A program made the translations under genes and the position numbers. From Daejeonella sp. (GTDB lineage Bacteria > Bacteroidota > Bacteroidia > Sphingobacteriales > Sphingobacteriaceae): a stretch of 64,000 nt of DNA. The stretch is taken from assembly GCF_030684675.1 (NCBI RefSeq), contig NZ_JAUXXZ010000077.1:31129-95128 (forward strand), read 5' to 3'. A model generated the notes under the pieces. That model was not told where the DNA came from, ran no database searches, and saw only the letters and a program-made list of their open reading frames with translations. Below are positions 8,322 through 17,134 of the stretch, one piece after another. The number at the start of each line of letters is the position of its first letter. Position 1 is the first letter of the stretch.

Positions 8322-8765
8322 GTGAATACGTTAAGTTACAAAACTGTCTCTGCCAACAAAGTGACCGTCAACAAAGAATGGGTAGTTGTTGACGCTCAAG
8401 GAGAGATTTTGGGGCGCTTGTCTTCTAAGATCGCAATGATCATCAGAGGAAAAAACAAGCCATCGTTCACCCCACACGTAGACTGCGGAGATAATGTTAT
8501 CGTTATCAATGCAGACAAAGTAAAACTCACAGGGAACAAGTTTGCTGAAAAGCAATATGTTTCCTACACCGGTTATCCTGGTGGGCAGAAATTCATTTCT
8601 CCAAAAGAGTTAATGGCGAAGCATCCTACCCGTGTGGTAGAGAAGGCTGTACGTGGTATGTTACCTAAAAACAGTTTGGGCCGTGCATTGTACAAAAACC
8701 TGTTCGTTTATGCAGGTTCAGAACATCCGCATGCAGCGCAAAATCCTACAACCATTAAACCGTAA
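8322..8765 (+). CDS. rplM: 50S ribosomal protein L13
   Basis: This 147-aa protein shows the L13 hallmarks: WVVVDAQGEILGRLSS near the N-terminus, GDNVIVINADKVKLTG, and AVRGMLPKNSLGR. The length is normal for the family. The start codon is GTG (8322); no in-frame ATG fits. It binds 23S rRNA early in large-subunit assembly. rpsI follows after 9 bp and rpsB 18 bp after that, the conserved rplM-rpsI-rpsB order. Expression is probably driven by the strong promoter at 8237-8267. Confidence 0.98.
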   Translation: MNTLSYKTVSANKVTVNKEWVVVDAQGEILGRLSSKIAMIIRGKNKPSFTPHVDCGDNVIVINADKVKLTGNKFAEKQYVSYTGYPGGQKFISPKELMAKHPTRVVEKAVRGMLPKNSLGRALYKNLFVYAGSEHPHAAQNPTTIKP

Positions 8766-8774
8766 TTAAGAGAA

Positions 8775-9161
8775 ATGTCAACTACAAACACTTCAGGAAG
8801 AAGAAAAACCGCAGTTGCACGCATTTATCTAACAGATGGAAGCGGCAACATTACCGTAAACGGTAAAGATTACAAGGAGTATTTTCCAACATTGCCATTA
8901 CAATACATCGTAATGCAGTCAACCGAAGTTTCTGAATCAACAGGAAAATTCGATGTGACTGTAAACGTTGCCGGCGGTGGTGTTAAAGGACAGGCAGAAG
9001 CCGTTCGTTTAGCAATCGCCAAGGCTATTGTAGAGCTGGATCCAGAGAAAAAACCTGCATTGAGAGCAAAAGGCATTATGACCCGCGATGACCGTATGGT
9101 TGAGCGTAAGAAACCAGGTCGTAAGAAAGCCCGTAAGAAATTTCAATTTAGTAAACGTTAA
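8775..9161 (+). CDS. rpsI: 30S ribosomal protein S9
   Basis: This 128-aa protein carries the S9 signature, with TSGRRKTAVARIYL at the N-terminus, VAGGGVKGQAEAVRLAIAKA in the middle, and the basic tail ending KKARKKFQFSKR. The C-terminal Lys-Arg normally reaches the P-site tRNA, and the terminal SKR here is the standard ending. It is complete and in the expected operon position between rplM and rpsB. Confidence 0.98.
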   Translation: MSTTNTSGRRKTAVARIYLTDGSGNITVNGKDYKEYFPTLPLQYIVMQSTEVSESTGKFDVTVNVAGGGVKGQAEAVRLAIAKAIVELDPEKKPALRAKGIMTRDDRMVERKKPGRKKARKKFQFSKR

Positions 9162-9165
9162 TCTC

Positions 9166-9171
9166 AGGAGG
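9166..9171 (+). promoter_or_regulatory. Canonical Shine-Dalgarno sequence of rpsB (AGGAGG)
   Basis: AGGAGG lies 8 bp before the rpsB ATG. Perfect Shine-Dalgarno sequences are rare in this AT-rich Bacteroidota-type sequence and most neighbouring genes lack one, so this site stands out. Confidence 0.7.
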
Positions 9172-9179
9172 ATCAGACA

Positions 9180-10037
9180 ATGGCAAGAACAACATATCAG
9201 GATTTATTGGATGCAGGTGTACATTTTGGTCACCTTACCCGCAAATGGGATCCGAAAATGGCACCGTACATTTTCATGGAGCGTAATGGCATCCACATTA
9301 TAGATTTAAATAAAACTTTAACAAAATTAGAAGAAGCTGCTGCTGCGATCAAACAGATCGTAAAATCAGGACGTAAGATCTTATTTGTTTCTACAAAGAA
9401 ACAAGCTAAAGACATCGTTGCTGAGCAGGCACGTTCTGTAAACATGCCTTACGTAACCGAGCGTTGGTTAGGTGGTATGTTAACTAACTTTGCTACAGTT
9501 CGTAAATCAATCAAAAAGATGTCTAACATCGACAAGATGACCAAAGACGGAACTTTTGATGTATTATCGAAGAAAGAAAAGTTAATGATTCAGCGTGAGC
9601 GTATCAAATTAGAGGCGCTTCTTGGAGGTATCGCTGATCTGAACCGCCTGCCTGCTGCATTGTTTATTATTGACGTTAAGAAAGAGCATATCTCTGTTGC
9701 TGAAGCGATGAAATTAAACATCCCAACATTTGCAATGGTTGATACTAACTCTGACCCTTCAAACATCGACTTCCCTATCCCGGCAAATGATGATGCAACC
9801 AAATCAATTACATTGATTACTGACGTTATCATGAAAGCAATCCACGAAGGATTGGATGAGCGTAAGCGTGAGAAAGAAGAAGAAGCAGACAAAGAAGCTT
9901 CAGCTGCAAAAGCTAAGGTTGATACAGAAGGTGAAGCTAAAGATGAAGCAGCAACTCCCGGCAAACGTACCCGCAAGGCTACAAGCCCTGAAGGTGTAGC
10001 GGTTGAAGCTGAGCCTGAAGCCAAAAGCGAAGAGTAA
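9180..10037 (+). CDS. rpsB: 30S ribosomal protein S2
   Basis: This 285-aa protein has the S2 core: [41 protein letters not shown], and [25 protein letters not shown]. The last 55 residues form a charged Ala/Glu/Lys-rich tail absent from E. coli S2, which makes the protein longer than usual (about 240 aa); such tails occur in related Bacteroidota. It pairs with tsf downstream, the classical rpsB-tsf arrangement, but a 72-bp spacer with a GC-rich hairpin separates them. Confidence 0.98.
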   Translation: MARTTYQDLLDAGVHFGHLTRKWDPKMAPYIFMERNGIHIIDLNKTLTKLEEAAAAIKQIVKSGRKILFVSTKKQAKDIVAEQARSVNMPYVTERWLGGMLTNFATVRKSIKKMSNIDKMTKDGTFDVLSKKEKLMIQRERIKLEALLGGIADLNRLPAALFIIDVKKEHISVAEAMKLNIPTFAMVDTNSDPSNIDFPIPANDDATKSITLITDVIMKAIHEGLDERKREKEEEADKEASAAKAKVDTEGEAKDEAATPGKRTRKATSPEGVAVEAEPEAKSEE

Positions 10038-10040
10038 GGG

Positions 10041-10077
10041 GAGCCCCCTCCCAACCCTCCCCCGTAATGGGGAGGGC
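10041..10077. repeat. GC-rich palindromic element between rpsB and tsf
   Basis: The spacer is strikingly C/G rich. CCCTCCCC (10055-10062) is a perfect reverse complement of GGGGAGGG (10069-10076) across a 6-nt loop, preceded by a second C-rich copy. Similar CCCTCC...GGAGGG elements recur between Bacteroidota genes. It could act as an mRNA stem between rpsB and tsf or as a partial terminator, but there is no T-tract. Confidence 0.6.
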
Positions 10078-10109
10078 TAATTAAATTTCATACATTAATA
10101 ATTTAAATA

Positions 10110-10949
10110 ATGTCTACAGTACAAATTACTGCCGCAGATGTAAATAAATTACGCCAGCAAACCGGAGCCGGTATGATGGATTGCAAAAAAGCATTAACTG
10201 AAGCTAACGGAGATTTCGAAGCTGCAATTGATTACCTTCGTAAAAAAGGTGCAAAAGTCGCTGCAAGCCGTCAGGATCGTGAATCAAATGAAGGAGTAGT
10301 TATTGCAAAAACAACAGCCGACGGAAAACGCGGTGTGATTGTTGAATTCAATTGTGAAACCGATTTCGTAGCTAAAAACGCTGATTTCGTCGCCTTTGCA
10401 AATAGTATTGCTGATTTGGCAATCGCGAAAAACCCTTCTTCACTAGAAGAATTAGTTGAGCTTGAACTTAATGGTGAAAAATTAGCTGATACTATCATTT
10501 CACAAATCGGAAAGATTGGTGAGAAAGTAGGTGTTTCTAAATTTGAATCAGTAACTGGTGAAAAAGTGATCGCTTATATCCATGGAAATTATCGTCTTGG
10601 AGTATTAGTTGCATTAAACGCTAATCCTGCAAGTGCTGATGAAGTGGGTAAAGATGTGGCTATGCAAATTGCTGCAATGAACCCGGTTGCGATAGATAAA
10701 GGTGATGTTGATTCAAAAACTATCGAAAGAGAACTTGAAATTGCTAAAGATGTGATCCGTGCAGAAGGTAAGCCTGAAGAAATGGTTGAAAAGATTGCTG
10801 CAGGTAAGCTTAATAAATTCTATAAAGACTCTACCTTACTAAATCAGGAGTTTGTTAAAGACTCTTCTAAAACTGTCGCACAGTTTTTAAATGATGTAGA
10901 AAAAGGCCTCACCGTTACCGCATTTAAGCGGGTTCAGTTAGGAGCTTAA
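10110..10949 (+). CDS. tsf: Translation elongation factor Ts
   Basis: This 279-aa protein begins with the UBA-like domain VNKLRQQTGAGMMDCKKALTEANGD, followed by the TDFVAKNADF core motif (EF-Tu nucleotide-exchange contact) and a dimerisation region. The C-terminal FLNDVEKGLTVTAFKRVQLG is standard. It catalyses GDP release from EF-Tu. The length is typical. A strong rho-independent terminator follows directly, so this is the end of the ribosomal transcript. Confidence 0.98.
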   Translation: MSTVQITAADVNKLRQQTGAGMMDCKKALTEANGDFEAAIDYLRKKGAKVAASRQDRESNEGVVIAKTTADGKRGVIVEFNCETDFVAKNADFVAFANSIADLAIAKNPSSLEELVELELNGEKLADTIISQIGKIGEKVGVSKFESVTGEKVIAYIHGNYRLGVLVALNANPASADEVGKDVAMQIAAMNPVAIDKGDVDSKTIERELEIAKDVIRAEGKPEEMVEKIAAGKLNKFYKDSTLLNQEFVKDSSKTVAQFLNDVEKGLTVTAFKRVQLGA

Positions 10950-10952
10950 TTC

Positions 10953-10986
10953 TTAATCCTCTCCAAATTGGAGGGGATTTTTTTTT
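10953..10986 (+). terminator. Rho-independent terminator after tsf
   Basis: AATCCTCTCC and GGAGGGGATT form a stem of about 11-12 bp with one G-T pair and a very short A/T loop. It is followed at once by nine T residues, and lies 3 bp after the tsf stop codon. Confidence 0.85.
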
Positions 10987-11005
10987 GCCTTTATTTTTTT
11001 ACGCT

Positions 11006-12115
11006 ATGGATCAAGCACTTATTAATGCCAGCATTTTTACCGGAGAAGAAAGACTGGAAAATAAAGCCCTTTTAATAAGTAATGGACAAATCCATTCGAT
11101 CGCTGATCCTGAACAGATTCCTGCGGGTTTCAAAATAACGGACCTTAAGGGTTTGACTATTGCTCCCGGACTTATTGATCTTCAAATTTATGGCAGCGGT
11201 GGTAAATTATTTGGTGCTTTACCAGATGAGGAAGGTCTGGAACAAATGGAAAATGATCTTCTCGTCCAGGGTACAACCGGATTTTTCGCCACAGCAGCAA
11301 CCAATAGTGATGAGGTAGTCAATAAAGCAATTGATGCAGCTAAAGCTTATCGCAAAAGAGCAACAGGTAACTTTTTGGGCCTTCATCTTGAAGGACCTTA
11401 TCTGAACGTAAAACGTAAAGGTGCCCATCCTGAAAAATATATCAAAAAAGGAACTCTTGCAGAGATAAAAAGCTGGGTGGAACGAGCAGAGGGTGAATTA
11501 AAAATGATGACGATCGCCCCCGAGCTTCAGGATCAGGAATTGATAGATTTCCTCCATTCAAACAATATCATTATTTCATCTGGACATAGCGATGCGACAT
11601 ATGAGGAAGCTTTATCCTTTTTAAACAATCCGGTACAGGCTGCTACCCATCTTTACAATGCCATGCCGCCAATTCATCATCGGGCAGCCGGACTTGTACC
11701 TGCAATTTTTAAACTAAAACCTTATACCAGTATAGTGGCTGATGGTGTTCATGTGAGTTTCCCAATGATCGAACTGGCTAAACGCGAACTGGGTGATCGA
11801 TTATTTCTGATCACTGACGCAGTTACCGAAACCAATGAAGGTGTTTATCAGCACGTATTTAAAGGCGACAGGTATACCATGCCCGACGGAACTCTTTCAG
11901 GTTCTTGCCTAAGCATGCTCAAAGCAGTTGAAAACTGTGTACTAAAGGTTGGTATTCCCCTGGATGAAGCTCTAAGGATGGCCTCAACGTATCCTGCCCG
12001 CTTAATGGGAGACCAAAATAGGGGTCTGATAAAAGGGGGATATAGAGCCGATATTATAGTGATAAACGAAGAACTGCAACATCATAGCACCTACTTTTCA
12101 GGTAAGCTCAACTAA
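11006..12115 (+). CDS. nagA: N-acetylglucosamine-6-phosphate deacetylase
   Basis: This 369-aa amidohydrolase has the NagA metal and substrate motifs: [12 protein letters not shown] (the Glu ligand), [13 protein letters not shown] (His), [10 protein letters not shown] (His), and the catalytic Asp in LITDA. It converts GlcNAc-6-P to GlcN-6-P plus acetate, feeding amino-sugar recycling. The tracked ORF starts at a TTG (10985) inside the terminator T-run. The ATG at 11006 gives the family-typical [13 protein letters not shown] start and is preferred. Its product connects with GlmS (46696-48531) chemistry, though the genes are far apart. Confidence 0.95.
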   Translation: MDQALINASIFTGEERLENKALLISNGQIHSIADPEQIPAGFKITDLKGLTIAPGLIDLQIYGSGGKLFGALPDEEGLEQMENDLLVQGTTGFFATAATNSDEVVNKAIDAAKAYRKRATGNFLGLHLEGPYLNVKRKGAHPEKYIKKGTLAEIKSWVERAEGELKMMTIAPELQDQELIDFLHSNNIIISSGHSDATYEEALSFLNNPVQAATHLYNAMPPIHHRAAGLVPAIFKLKPYTSIVADGVHVSFPMIELAKRELGDRLFLITDAVTETNEGVYQHVFKGDRYTMPDGTLSGSCLSMLKAVENCVLKVGIPLDEALRMASTYPARLMGDQNRGLIKGGYRADIIVINEELQHHSTYFSGKLN

Positions 12116-12147
12116 AATATTTTAATAACTTTAAAAAAATTATCTCC

Positions 12148-12855
12148 ATGAAGTACAAACGTATCCTGTTAAAATTAAGCGGTGAAGCATTGATGGGTGA
12201 GAAACAATACGGTATAGACATTGACCGTGTTGCTCAATATGCAAAAGACATTCACGCCGTACATGCTAAAGGGGTAGAGATTGCACTCGTAATTGGAGGC
12301 GGTAATATTTATCGTGGTCTGAGTGCTGAAAAAGCAGGTATGGATCGTGTGCAGGCAGATTACATGGGTATGCTCGCTACAGTGATTAACAGCATGGCTT
12401 TGCAGGATGCACTTGAAAAAACCGGTGTAAAAACACGTTTGCTTACTGCTATTAAAATGGAGCAGATCTGTGAACCCTTTATTCGCCGCCGTGCAGTCCG
12501 CCACCTCGAAAAAGGCAGGATCGTGATCTTTGGTGCGGGAACAGGTAATCCATATTTTACAACTGATACCGCAGCTTCTCTGAGAGCGGTTGAGATCAAT
12601 GCAGATGTTGTAATGAAGGGCACACGCGTAGATGGAATTTATACTGCTGACCCATTGAAGGAACCAGATGCCACTAGATACGATGAAATAACATTTGATG
12701 AGGTTTACAAAAAGAATCTGAATGTTATGGATATGACCGCGTTCACCCTTTGTCAGGAAAATAACCTGCCAATCATTGTTTTTGATATGAATAAACCAGG
12801 TAATTTAATGCGTCTGGTAAATGGTGAACCTATTGGTACATTAGTGAAAGGCTAA
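12148..12855 (+). CDS. pyrH: UMP kinase
   Basis: This 235-aa amino-acid-kinase-fold protein starts [15 protein letters not shown], then [12 protein letters not shown], and ends with [20 protein letters not shown]. These are bacterial UMP kinase signatures. It phosphorylates UMP to UDP, and bacterial enzymes are hexameric and regulated by GTP/UTP. The length is normal. frr follows 79 bp downstream, matching the common tsf-pyrH-frr order, here with nagA inserted between tsf and pyrH. Confidence 0.98.
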   Translation: MKYKRILLKLSGEALMGEKQYGIDIDRVAQYAKDIHAVHAKGVEIALVIGGGNIYRGLSAEKAGMDRVQADYMGMLATVINSMALQDALEKTGVKTRLLTAIKMEQICEPFIRRRAVRHLEKGRIVIFGAGTGNPYFTTDTAASLRAVEINADVVMKGTRVDGIYTADPLKEPDATRYDEITFDEVYKKNLNVMDMTAFTLCQENNLPIIVFDMNKPGNLMRLVNGEPIGTLVKG

Positions 12856-12934
12856 GAAATCAAAGATTGGGTAGAGCTTAAATACCTGAGAATAACCGGA
12901 ATTTAATTAATTTTACAGATCGAACAGATATATT

Positions 12935-13498
12935 ATGAACGAGCTAATTAAGAAACAACTAGATGATGCGAAAGCTCATATGGAAAAAGCCATTGAGTTT
13001 TGTGATAATGAATTGGTAAAAATTCGTGCTGGTAAAGCAATGCCTTCCATGCTCGACGGGATATTTGTGGACTATTATGGAACTCCAACTGCTTTGAACC
13101 AGATCGGTACTGTCAATACTCCTGATGCACGTACATTAGTTGTTCAACCATGGGAAAAAACGATGCTGATTCCTATAGAAAGAGCAATTATGGAGGCAAA
13201 TATCGGCCTAAACCCTCAAAATGACGGGGTTGTAATCCGCTTAAACGTTCCGCCGTTAACTGAAGAGCGCCGTAGAGACCTTGTGAAAAAAGTGAAAGAA
13301 GAGGCTGAAAAGGGTCGCATTGCAGTCAGAAATATCCGCAAAGATGCGAATGAAAAAATTAAACGCTCAAAATCTGAGGGGGTATCAGATGACGAAATTA
13401 AAACAGGTGAAGGTGATGTTCAAAAATTAACAGACTCGTGTATCGTAAGAATTGACCGCCTGATGGAGGCCAAGGAAAAAGATATCATGACTGTCTAA
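12935..13498 (+). CDS. frr: Ribosome recycling factor
   Basis: This 187-aa protein has the RRF helices: LVKIRAGKAMPSMLDGI, QPWEKTMLIPIERAI, and IRLNVPPLTEERRRDLVKKVKEEAEKGRIAVRNIR. Together with EF-G it splits the post-termination ribosome. The length and motifs are normal. A hairpin with a T-rich tail follows the stop codon, so the pyrH-frr transcript probably ends here. Confidence 0.98.
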   Translation: MNELIKKQLDDAKAHMEKAIEFCDNELVKIRAGKAMPSMLDGIFVDYYGTPTALNQIGTVNTPDARTLVVQPWEKTMLIPIERAIMEANIGLNPQNDGVVIRLNVPPLTEERRRDLVKKVKEEAEKGRIAVRNIRKDANEKIKRSKSEGVSDDEIKTGEGDVQKLTDSCIVRIDRLMEAKEKDIMTV

Positions 13499-13519
13499 TC
13501 TTAATATGATTGTAAAAAG

Positions 13520-13554
13520 AAGGGGAATATGGCAAAAGCAGTATTCCCTTTTTT
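13520..13554 (+). terminator. Rho-independent terminator after frr
   Basis: GGGAATA (13523-13529) pairs with TATTCCC (13542-13548) across a 12-nt loop, flanked by an A-rich 5' side and a TTTTTT run. It lies about 20 bp after the frr stop. Confidence 0.75.
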
Positions 13555-13568
13555 AATTTTGATACCAT

Positions 13569-15323
13569 ATGAAACTATTAGCAGATTATTTAAAAAATTA
13601 CAAGGGACTTATTGCCCTGGCTCTGCTTCTGGCAGCAATTAATCAAATTTTTTCTCTGCTTGATCCCTGGATCTTCCGAAAGATCATTGATACCTATGTA
13701 ACCCGATATCATGAATATACCACTGAAGAATTCTTTCAGGGTGCAGGTTTACTCATCCTTGCGGCAATGGGTGTGGCAATGGTTTCCCGAATTGCAAAAA
13801 ACTTTCAGGACTATTATGTGAATGTGATCACCCAGCGTCTGGGAGCAAAGATTTATTCAGATGGATTGGCTCATTCCCTGGAATTACCTTACTCCGTATT
13901 CGAAGACCAGCGAAGTGGAGAAACATTGGGAATCCTTCAAAAAGTAAGAACTGATACCGAAAAGCTAATCACTGCCCTCATTAATATTGTGTTTACTTCA
14001 TTGGTAGGGGTAACTTTTGTCTTTGTTTATGCCATCAATATCCATTGGTCTATTGCTGTGGTTTACGTTTCTGTAATCCCGATTCTTGGCGTGATCAGTT
14101 CTGTATTGAGTAAAAAAATTAAAATTGTACAAAAAACTATTGTCAGTGAAACCACAGCACTAGCAGGATCTACCACCGAATCACTTCGTAATATTGAGCT
14201 TGTAAAAAGCCTTGGACTATCCAGTCAGGAGATTAAGCGCCTGAGTAATACCACTGATAAAATATTAAAACTTGAACTGAAGAAAGTAAAATATGTCCGC
14301 AGCCTTAGTTTTATCCAGGGTACCCTCGTAAACTTATTGAGAAACATGATTCTCCTGCTGATGCTTTACCTCATATTCGCAGGCAGAATCAGTGTAGGCG
14401 AGTTTTTCTCACTTTTCATCTATTCCTTCTTCATTTTTGGGCCATTACAGGAACTCGGAAACATTATCAATATTTACCGGGAAACCGAGGTATCTCTGGA
14501 TAATTTTAGAGGGATATTAAGTACTCCAAAAGAGAAAAAACCATTAAAACCGGCAGTTTTGGGCCGCATCACCAGTCTTAAATTCAATTCAGTGAGCTTT
14601 AAACATCAATCGGCAAACCGTTATGCACTTGAAAATATCTCCTTTGGGACTGTAAAAGGACAAACGATTGCTTTTGTTGGGCCTTCGGGATCTGGAAAGA
14701 CTACTTTAGTAAAACTTCTGGTTGGTTTATACCATCCGGAGGCCGGGCAGGTACTTTATAATGATATTCCAGGAACCGATATTGATCTGGATGAACTGCG
14801 TGAAAAAATAGGTTTTGTTACCCAGGATACACAATTATTCTCAGGTACAATCCGGGAAAACCTGCTCTTCGTTCGTCCGGATGCCAGTGATGAAGATTGC
14901 CTGCGTGTATTGCAAAAAGCTGCCTGTCAGAATTTACTTGCGCGTGCAGACAAAGGTTTGGATACGGTGATCGGTGAAGGTGGCGTAAAAGTATCAGGAG
15001 GCGAAAAACAGCGTCTCTCTATTGCCAGGGCTCTATTACGCGAACCAAATATCCTGGTATTTGATGAGGCTACTTCTTCACTCGATTCAATTACCGAAGA
15101 GGAAATTACCGAAACTATTCGTGATGTCTCTGTTATTCAGGATCATATTACAATACTAATTGCGCATAGGCTTTCAACCATTATGCACGCTGACAAAATC
15201 TTCGTACTTGAGAAGGGACATATCATTGAATCAGGTAAACACGATGAACTGATTGCAGAAAAAGGTCTATATTACGCCATGTGGCGCCAACAGATCGGCG
15301 AGAAATACAGTACAGAAGTTTAA
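13569..15323 (+). CDS. ABC transporter, fused permease and ATPase (exporter type)
   Basis: This 584-aa half-transporter has an N-terminal six-helix exporter domain (about 1-310) and a nucleotide-binding domain: Walker A GPSGSGKTT at about 371, Q-loop FVTQDTQLFSG, signature VSGGEKQR, Walker B ILVFDEATSSLD and H-loop IAHRLST. It should work as a homodimer exporting lipids, peptides or drugs; the substrate is not evident. It follows the frr terminator and is probably a separate transcript. The upstream gap is only about 15 bp after the terminator, so its promoter may lie within the terminator region. Confidence 0.93.
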   Translation: MKLLADYLKNYKGLIALALLLAAINQIFSLLDPWIFRKIIDTYVTRYHEYTTEEFFQGAGLLILAAMGVAMVSRIAKNFQDYYVNVITQRLGAKIYSDGLAHSLELPYSVFEDQRSGETLGILQKVRTDTEKLITALINIVFTSLVGVTFVFVYAINIHWSIAVVYVSVIPILGVISSVLSKKIKIVQKTIVSETTALAGSTTESLRNIELVKSLGLSSQEIKRLSNTTDKILKLELKKVKYVRSLSFIQGTLVNLLRNMILLLMLYLIFAGRISVGEFFSLFIYSFFIFGPLQELGNIINIYRETEVSLDNFRGILSTPKEKKPLKPAVLGRITSLKFNSVSFKHQSANRYALENISFGTVKGQTIAFVGPSGSGKTTLVKLLVGLYHPEAGQVLYNDIPGTDIDLDELREKIGFVTQDTQLFSGTIRENLLFVRPDASDEDCLRVLQKAACQNLLARADKGLDTVIGEGGVKVSGGEKQRLSIARALLREPNILVFDEATSSLDSITEEEITETIRDVSVIQDHITILIAHRLSTIMHADKIFVLEKGHIIESGKHDELIAEKGLYYAMWRQQIGEKYSTEV

Positions 15324-15391
15324 ATAATTTTGTATATTCAGCAATGAACCATGAACCTTTTTAAGGTCATGTTTGAATATCTTAACATCCT

Positions 15392-15616
15392 ATGATCGGA
15401 GTATTCACATCAGGCTTTGGTATTTGGGAATGGATTATGGTAATATTTGCCATTGTATCCCTTCTTCTCATTATTCCATTTGCAATTTTCGATACTCTGA
15501 AGTCAAAAAACTTAAGTACGAGTCAAAAATTTCTCTGGATCATTTTTATACTGATAGCACCATACCTTGGAGCAGTAGTTTATCTTTTCTGGGGGCGAAA
15601 ACAAAAAGCATTATGA
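15392..15616 (+). CDS. PLDc_N-like small membrane protein (first of a tandem pair)
   Basis: This 74-aa protein has two transmembrane helices (about 10-32 and 46-66). The connecting loop and second helix, KFLWIIFILIAPYLGAVVYLFWGRK, match the phospholipase D-nuclease N-terminal (PLDc_N) family, found as a stand-alone module in many bacteria. The function is unknown; in cardiolipin synthases this module is the membrane anchor. Its stop overlaps the ATG of a second PLDc_N gene (ATGA), so the two are translationally coupled and possibly form a hetero-oligomer. Confidence 0.85.
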   Translation: MIGVFTSGFGIWEWIMVIFAIVSLLLIIPFAIFDTLKSKNLSTSQKFLWIIFILIAPYLGAVVYLFWGRKQKAL

Positions 15617-15825
15617 TCACACTAACAAGTCTACTTTTTATCGGAAATATCTTCCGCTTTCTGTTTGGGATTCTCTGGGCAATTTTGATCGTCTATACTT
15701 TGCTTGACCTGTTCAGAAGCAATAAGCCTACAAATACAAAATTACTCTGGCTAATTGTAATTCTAATTGCACCAATACTTGGTTCTATAATCTATTTTGT
15801 TGCTGGAAGAACAAACAGAATCTAA
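15613..15825 (+). CDS. PLDc_N-like small membrane protein (second of a tandem pair)
   Basis: The true coding region begins at the ATG at 15613, inside the tracked ORF 15373-15825, and gives 70 aa. KLLWLIVILIAPILGSIIYFVAGR aligns closely with the same region of the preceding gene, so the pair is a tandem duplication that has diverged. There are two predicted helices. It overlaps the upstream stop by 4 bp. It converges with the MFS gene on the opposite strand 2 bp away. No function is known. Confidence 0.83.
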   Translation: MITLTSLLFIGNIFRFLFGILWAILIVYTLLDLFRSNKPTNTKLLWLIVILIAPILGSIIYFVAGRTNRI

Positions 15826-15827
15826 TC

Positions 15828-17096
15828 TCAGTTAATTTGCTTCAATCCCAAAGGGACAAGCTTCCTGGTTTTCAGATAAGTAAAAAACACAATCAATAGT
15901 GTCATCGTACCTCCAAAAAGCACTGAAGGTATTGTCCCCATAAGTTTTGCGGTCGCTCCCGACTCAAAGGCACCAATCTCATTCGATGAGTTAATAAACA
16001 TGCCGTTAACTGCCGAAACTCTTCCACGCATTTCCTGAGGGGTTAGCAACTGTAATATGGTTGACCGGATTATTACACTGACACTATCAAATGCACCCTC
16101 GAAGAAAAGACAGATTAAAGACAAATAAAAATTACGTGAAAGTCCAAAGCAAATAATAGACAGACCGAAACCTGCAACAGCCAAAAGCAGGTTTCTCCAG
16201 GGCTTGTTCATCGGAGGATATCTGGCCATGATAAACATCGTGATCACTGCACCTGCAGCCGGTGCAGCACGTAGAAAACCAAGGCCCTCCGAACCAACCT
16301 TCAGAATGTCATGAGCAAAAATAGGCATCAAGGCAACCGCACCCCCAAAAAATACAGAGAACATATCCAGACTTAATGCACCCAGAATCATTTTATTATT
16401 AAAGACAAATTTGATGCCCTCCGAAAGACTTTTAAATATATTTTCCCTTGGAACAAACTGAGGGGGATAATTTTTGACAAAAAAGACAATGCATCCCAGT
16501 GCCATGGCCATAAAACTGACGATCACTACAAAACAAGCGGTAATACCGCTGAATGCATATAACAATCCACCAACAGCCGGCCCCATGATCGATGCAATCT
16601 GCCAAATTCCACTGTTCCAGGTTGATGAGTTTGCATAATGATCTCTGGGGATGATCTGAGCCACTAAGGTAAAAGCAGTAGGTGAATAAAAACCTCTGGC
16701 GATTCCCACAAAAAATATCATCAGATACATGATCAAAATGACTGATTTTTGTCCCAGATACTCAAGTCCCTCAGGGCTGGATACAAGCATCAATACAAGG
16801 CTTGATAGCAGCATCGCAAGGATGATCCAGATCATTAGTTTCTTTTTATCCGATTTATCAGCAATATATCCACCGTAAAGGGTCACTGTTATTGAAGGAA
16901 TAGCTTCTGCGAGACCTATAAGCCCCAGAGAGAGCGGATCTTTGGTTAGCTGATAAATATGCCATCCAACTACAACAGCCTGTACCTGATAGGCAAAAGT
17001 GAATAAAAACCGCATGGCCAGATAGGAGCGGAACTCCGGAAAACGCATTGCGATATAGGGATCATTGACAGCCTCTGAAGACTTGCTAGCAGTCAT
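15828..17096 (-). CDS. MFS transporter (EntS-like)
   Basis: This 422-aa protein has about twelve hydrophobic segments. FPEFRSYLAMRFLFTFAYQVQAVVVGWHIYQLT opens the first helix in the manner of the MFS_3/EntS group of exporters. The intracellular loop GGYIADKSDKKKLMI matches the GxxxDRxGRR-type motif A, and a second copy-like segment MRGRVSAVNGMF lies before helix 11. EntS-type proteins export siderophores or drugs; the substrate here is unknown. It lies 38 bp downstream of recG on the same strand and may belong to the ridA-eamA-recG transcript. Confidence 0.9.
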   Translation of the reverse strand: MTASKSSEAVNDPYIAMRFPEFRSYLAMRFLFTFAYQVQAVVVGWHIYQLTKDPLSLGLIGLAEAIPSITVTLYGGYIADKSDKKKLMIWIILAMLLSSLVLMLVSSPEGLEYLGQKSVILIMYLMIFFVGIARGFYSPTAFTLVAQIIPRDHYANSSTWNSGIWQIASIMGPAVGGLLYAFSGITACFVVIVSFMAMALGCIVFFVKNYPPQFVPRENIFKSLSEGIKFVFNNKMILGALSLDMFSVFFGGAVALMPIFAHDILKVGSEGLGFLRAAPAAGAVITMFIMARYPPMNKPWRNLLLAVAGFGLSIICFGLSRNFYLSLICLFFEGAFDSVSVIIRSTILQLLTPQEMRGRVSAVNGMFINSSNEIGAFESGATAKLMGTIPSVLFGGTMTLLIVFFTYLKTRKLVPLGLKQIN

Positions 17097-17134
17097 TATT
17101 ATTAAATCCTTTCATTTATTGTAAAATAATTTCT

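Noticed and set aside
9590-10054. 154-aa minus-strand ORF opposite rpsB
   Set aside because: Ser/Ala-rich antisense shadow of the S2 charged tail; no start context or homology pattern.
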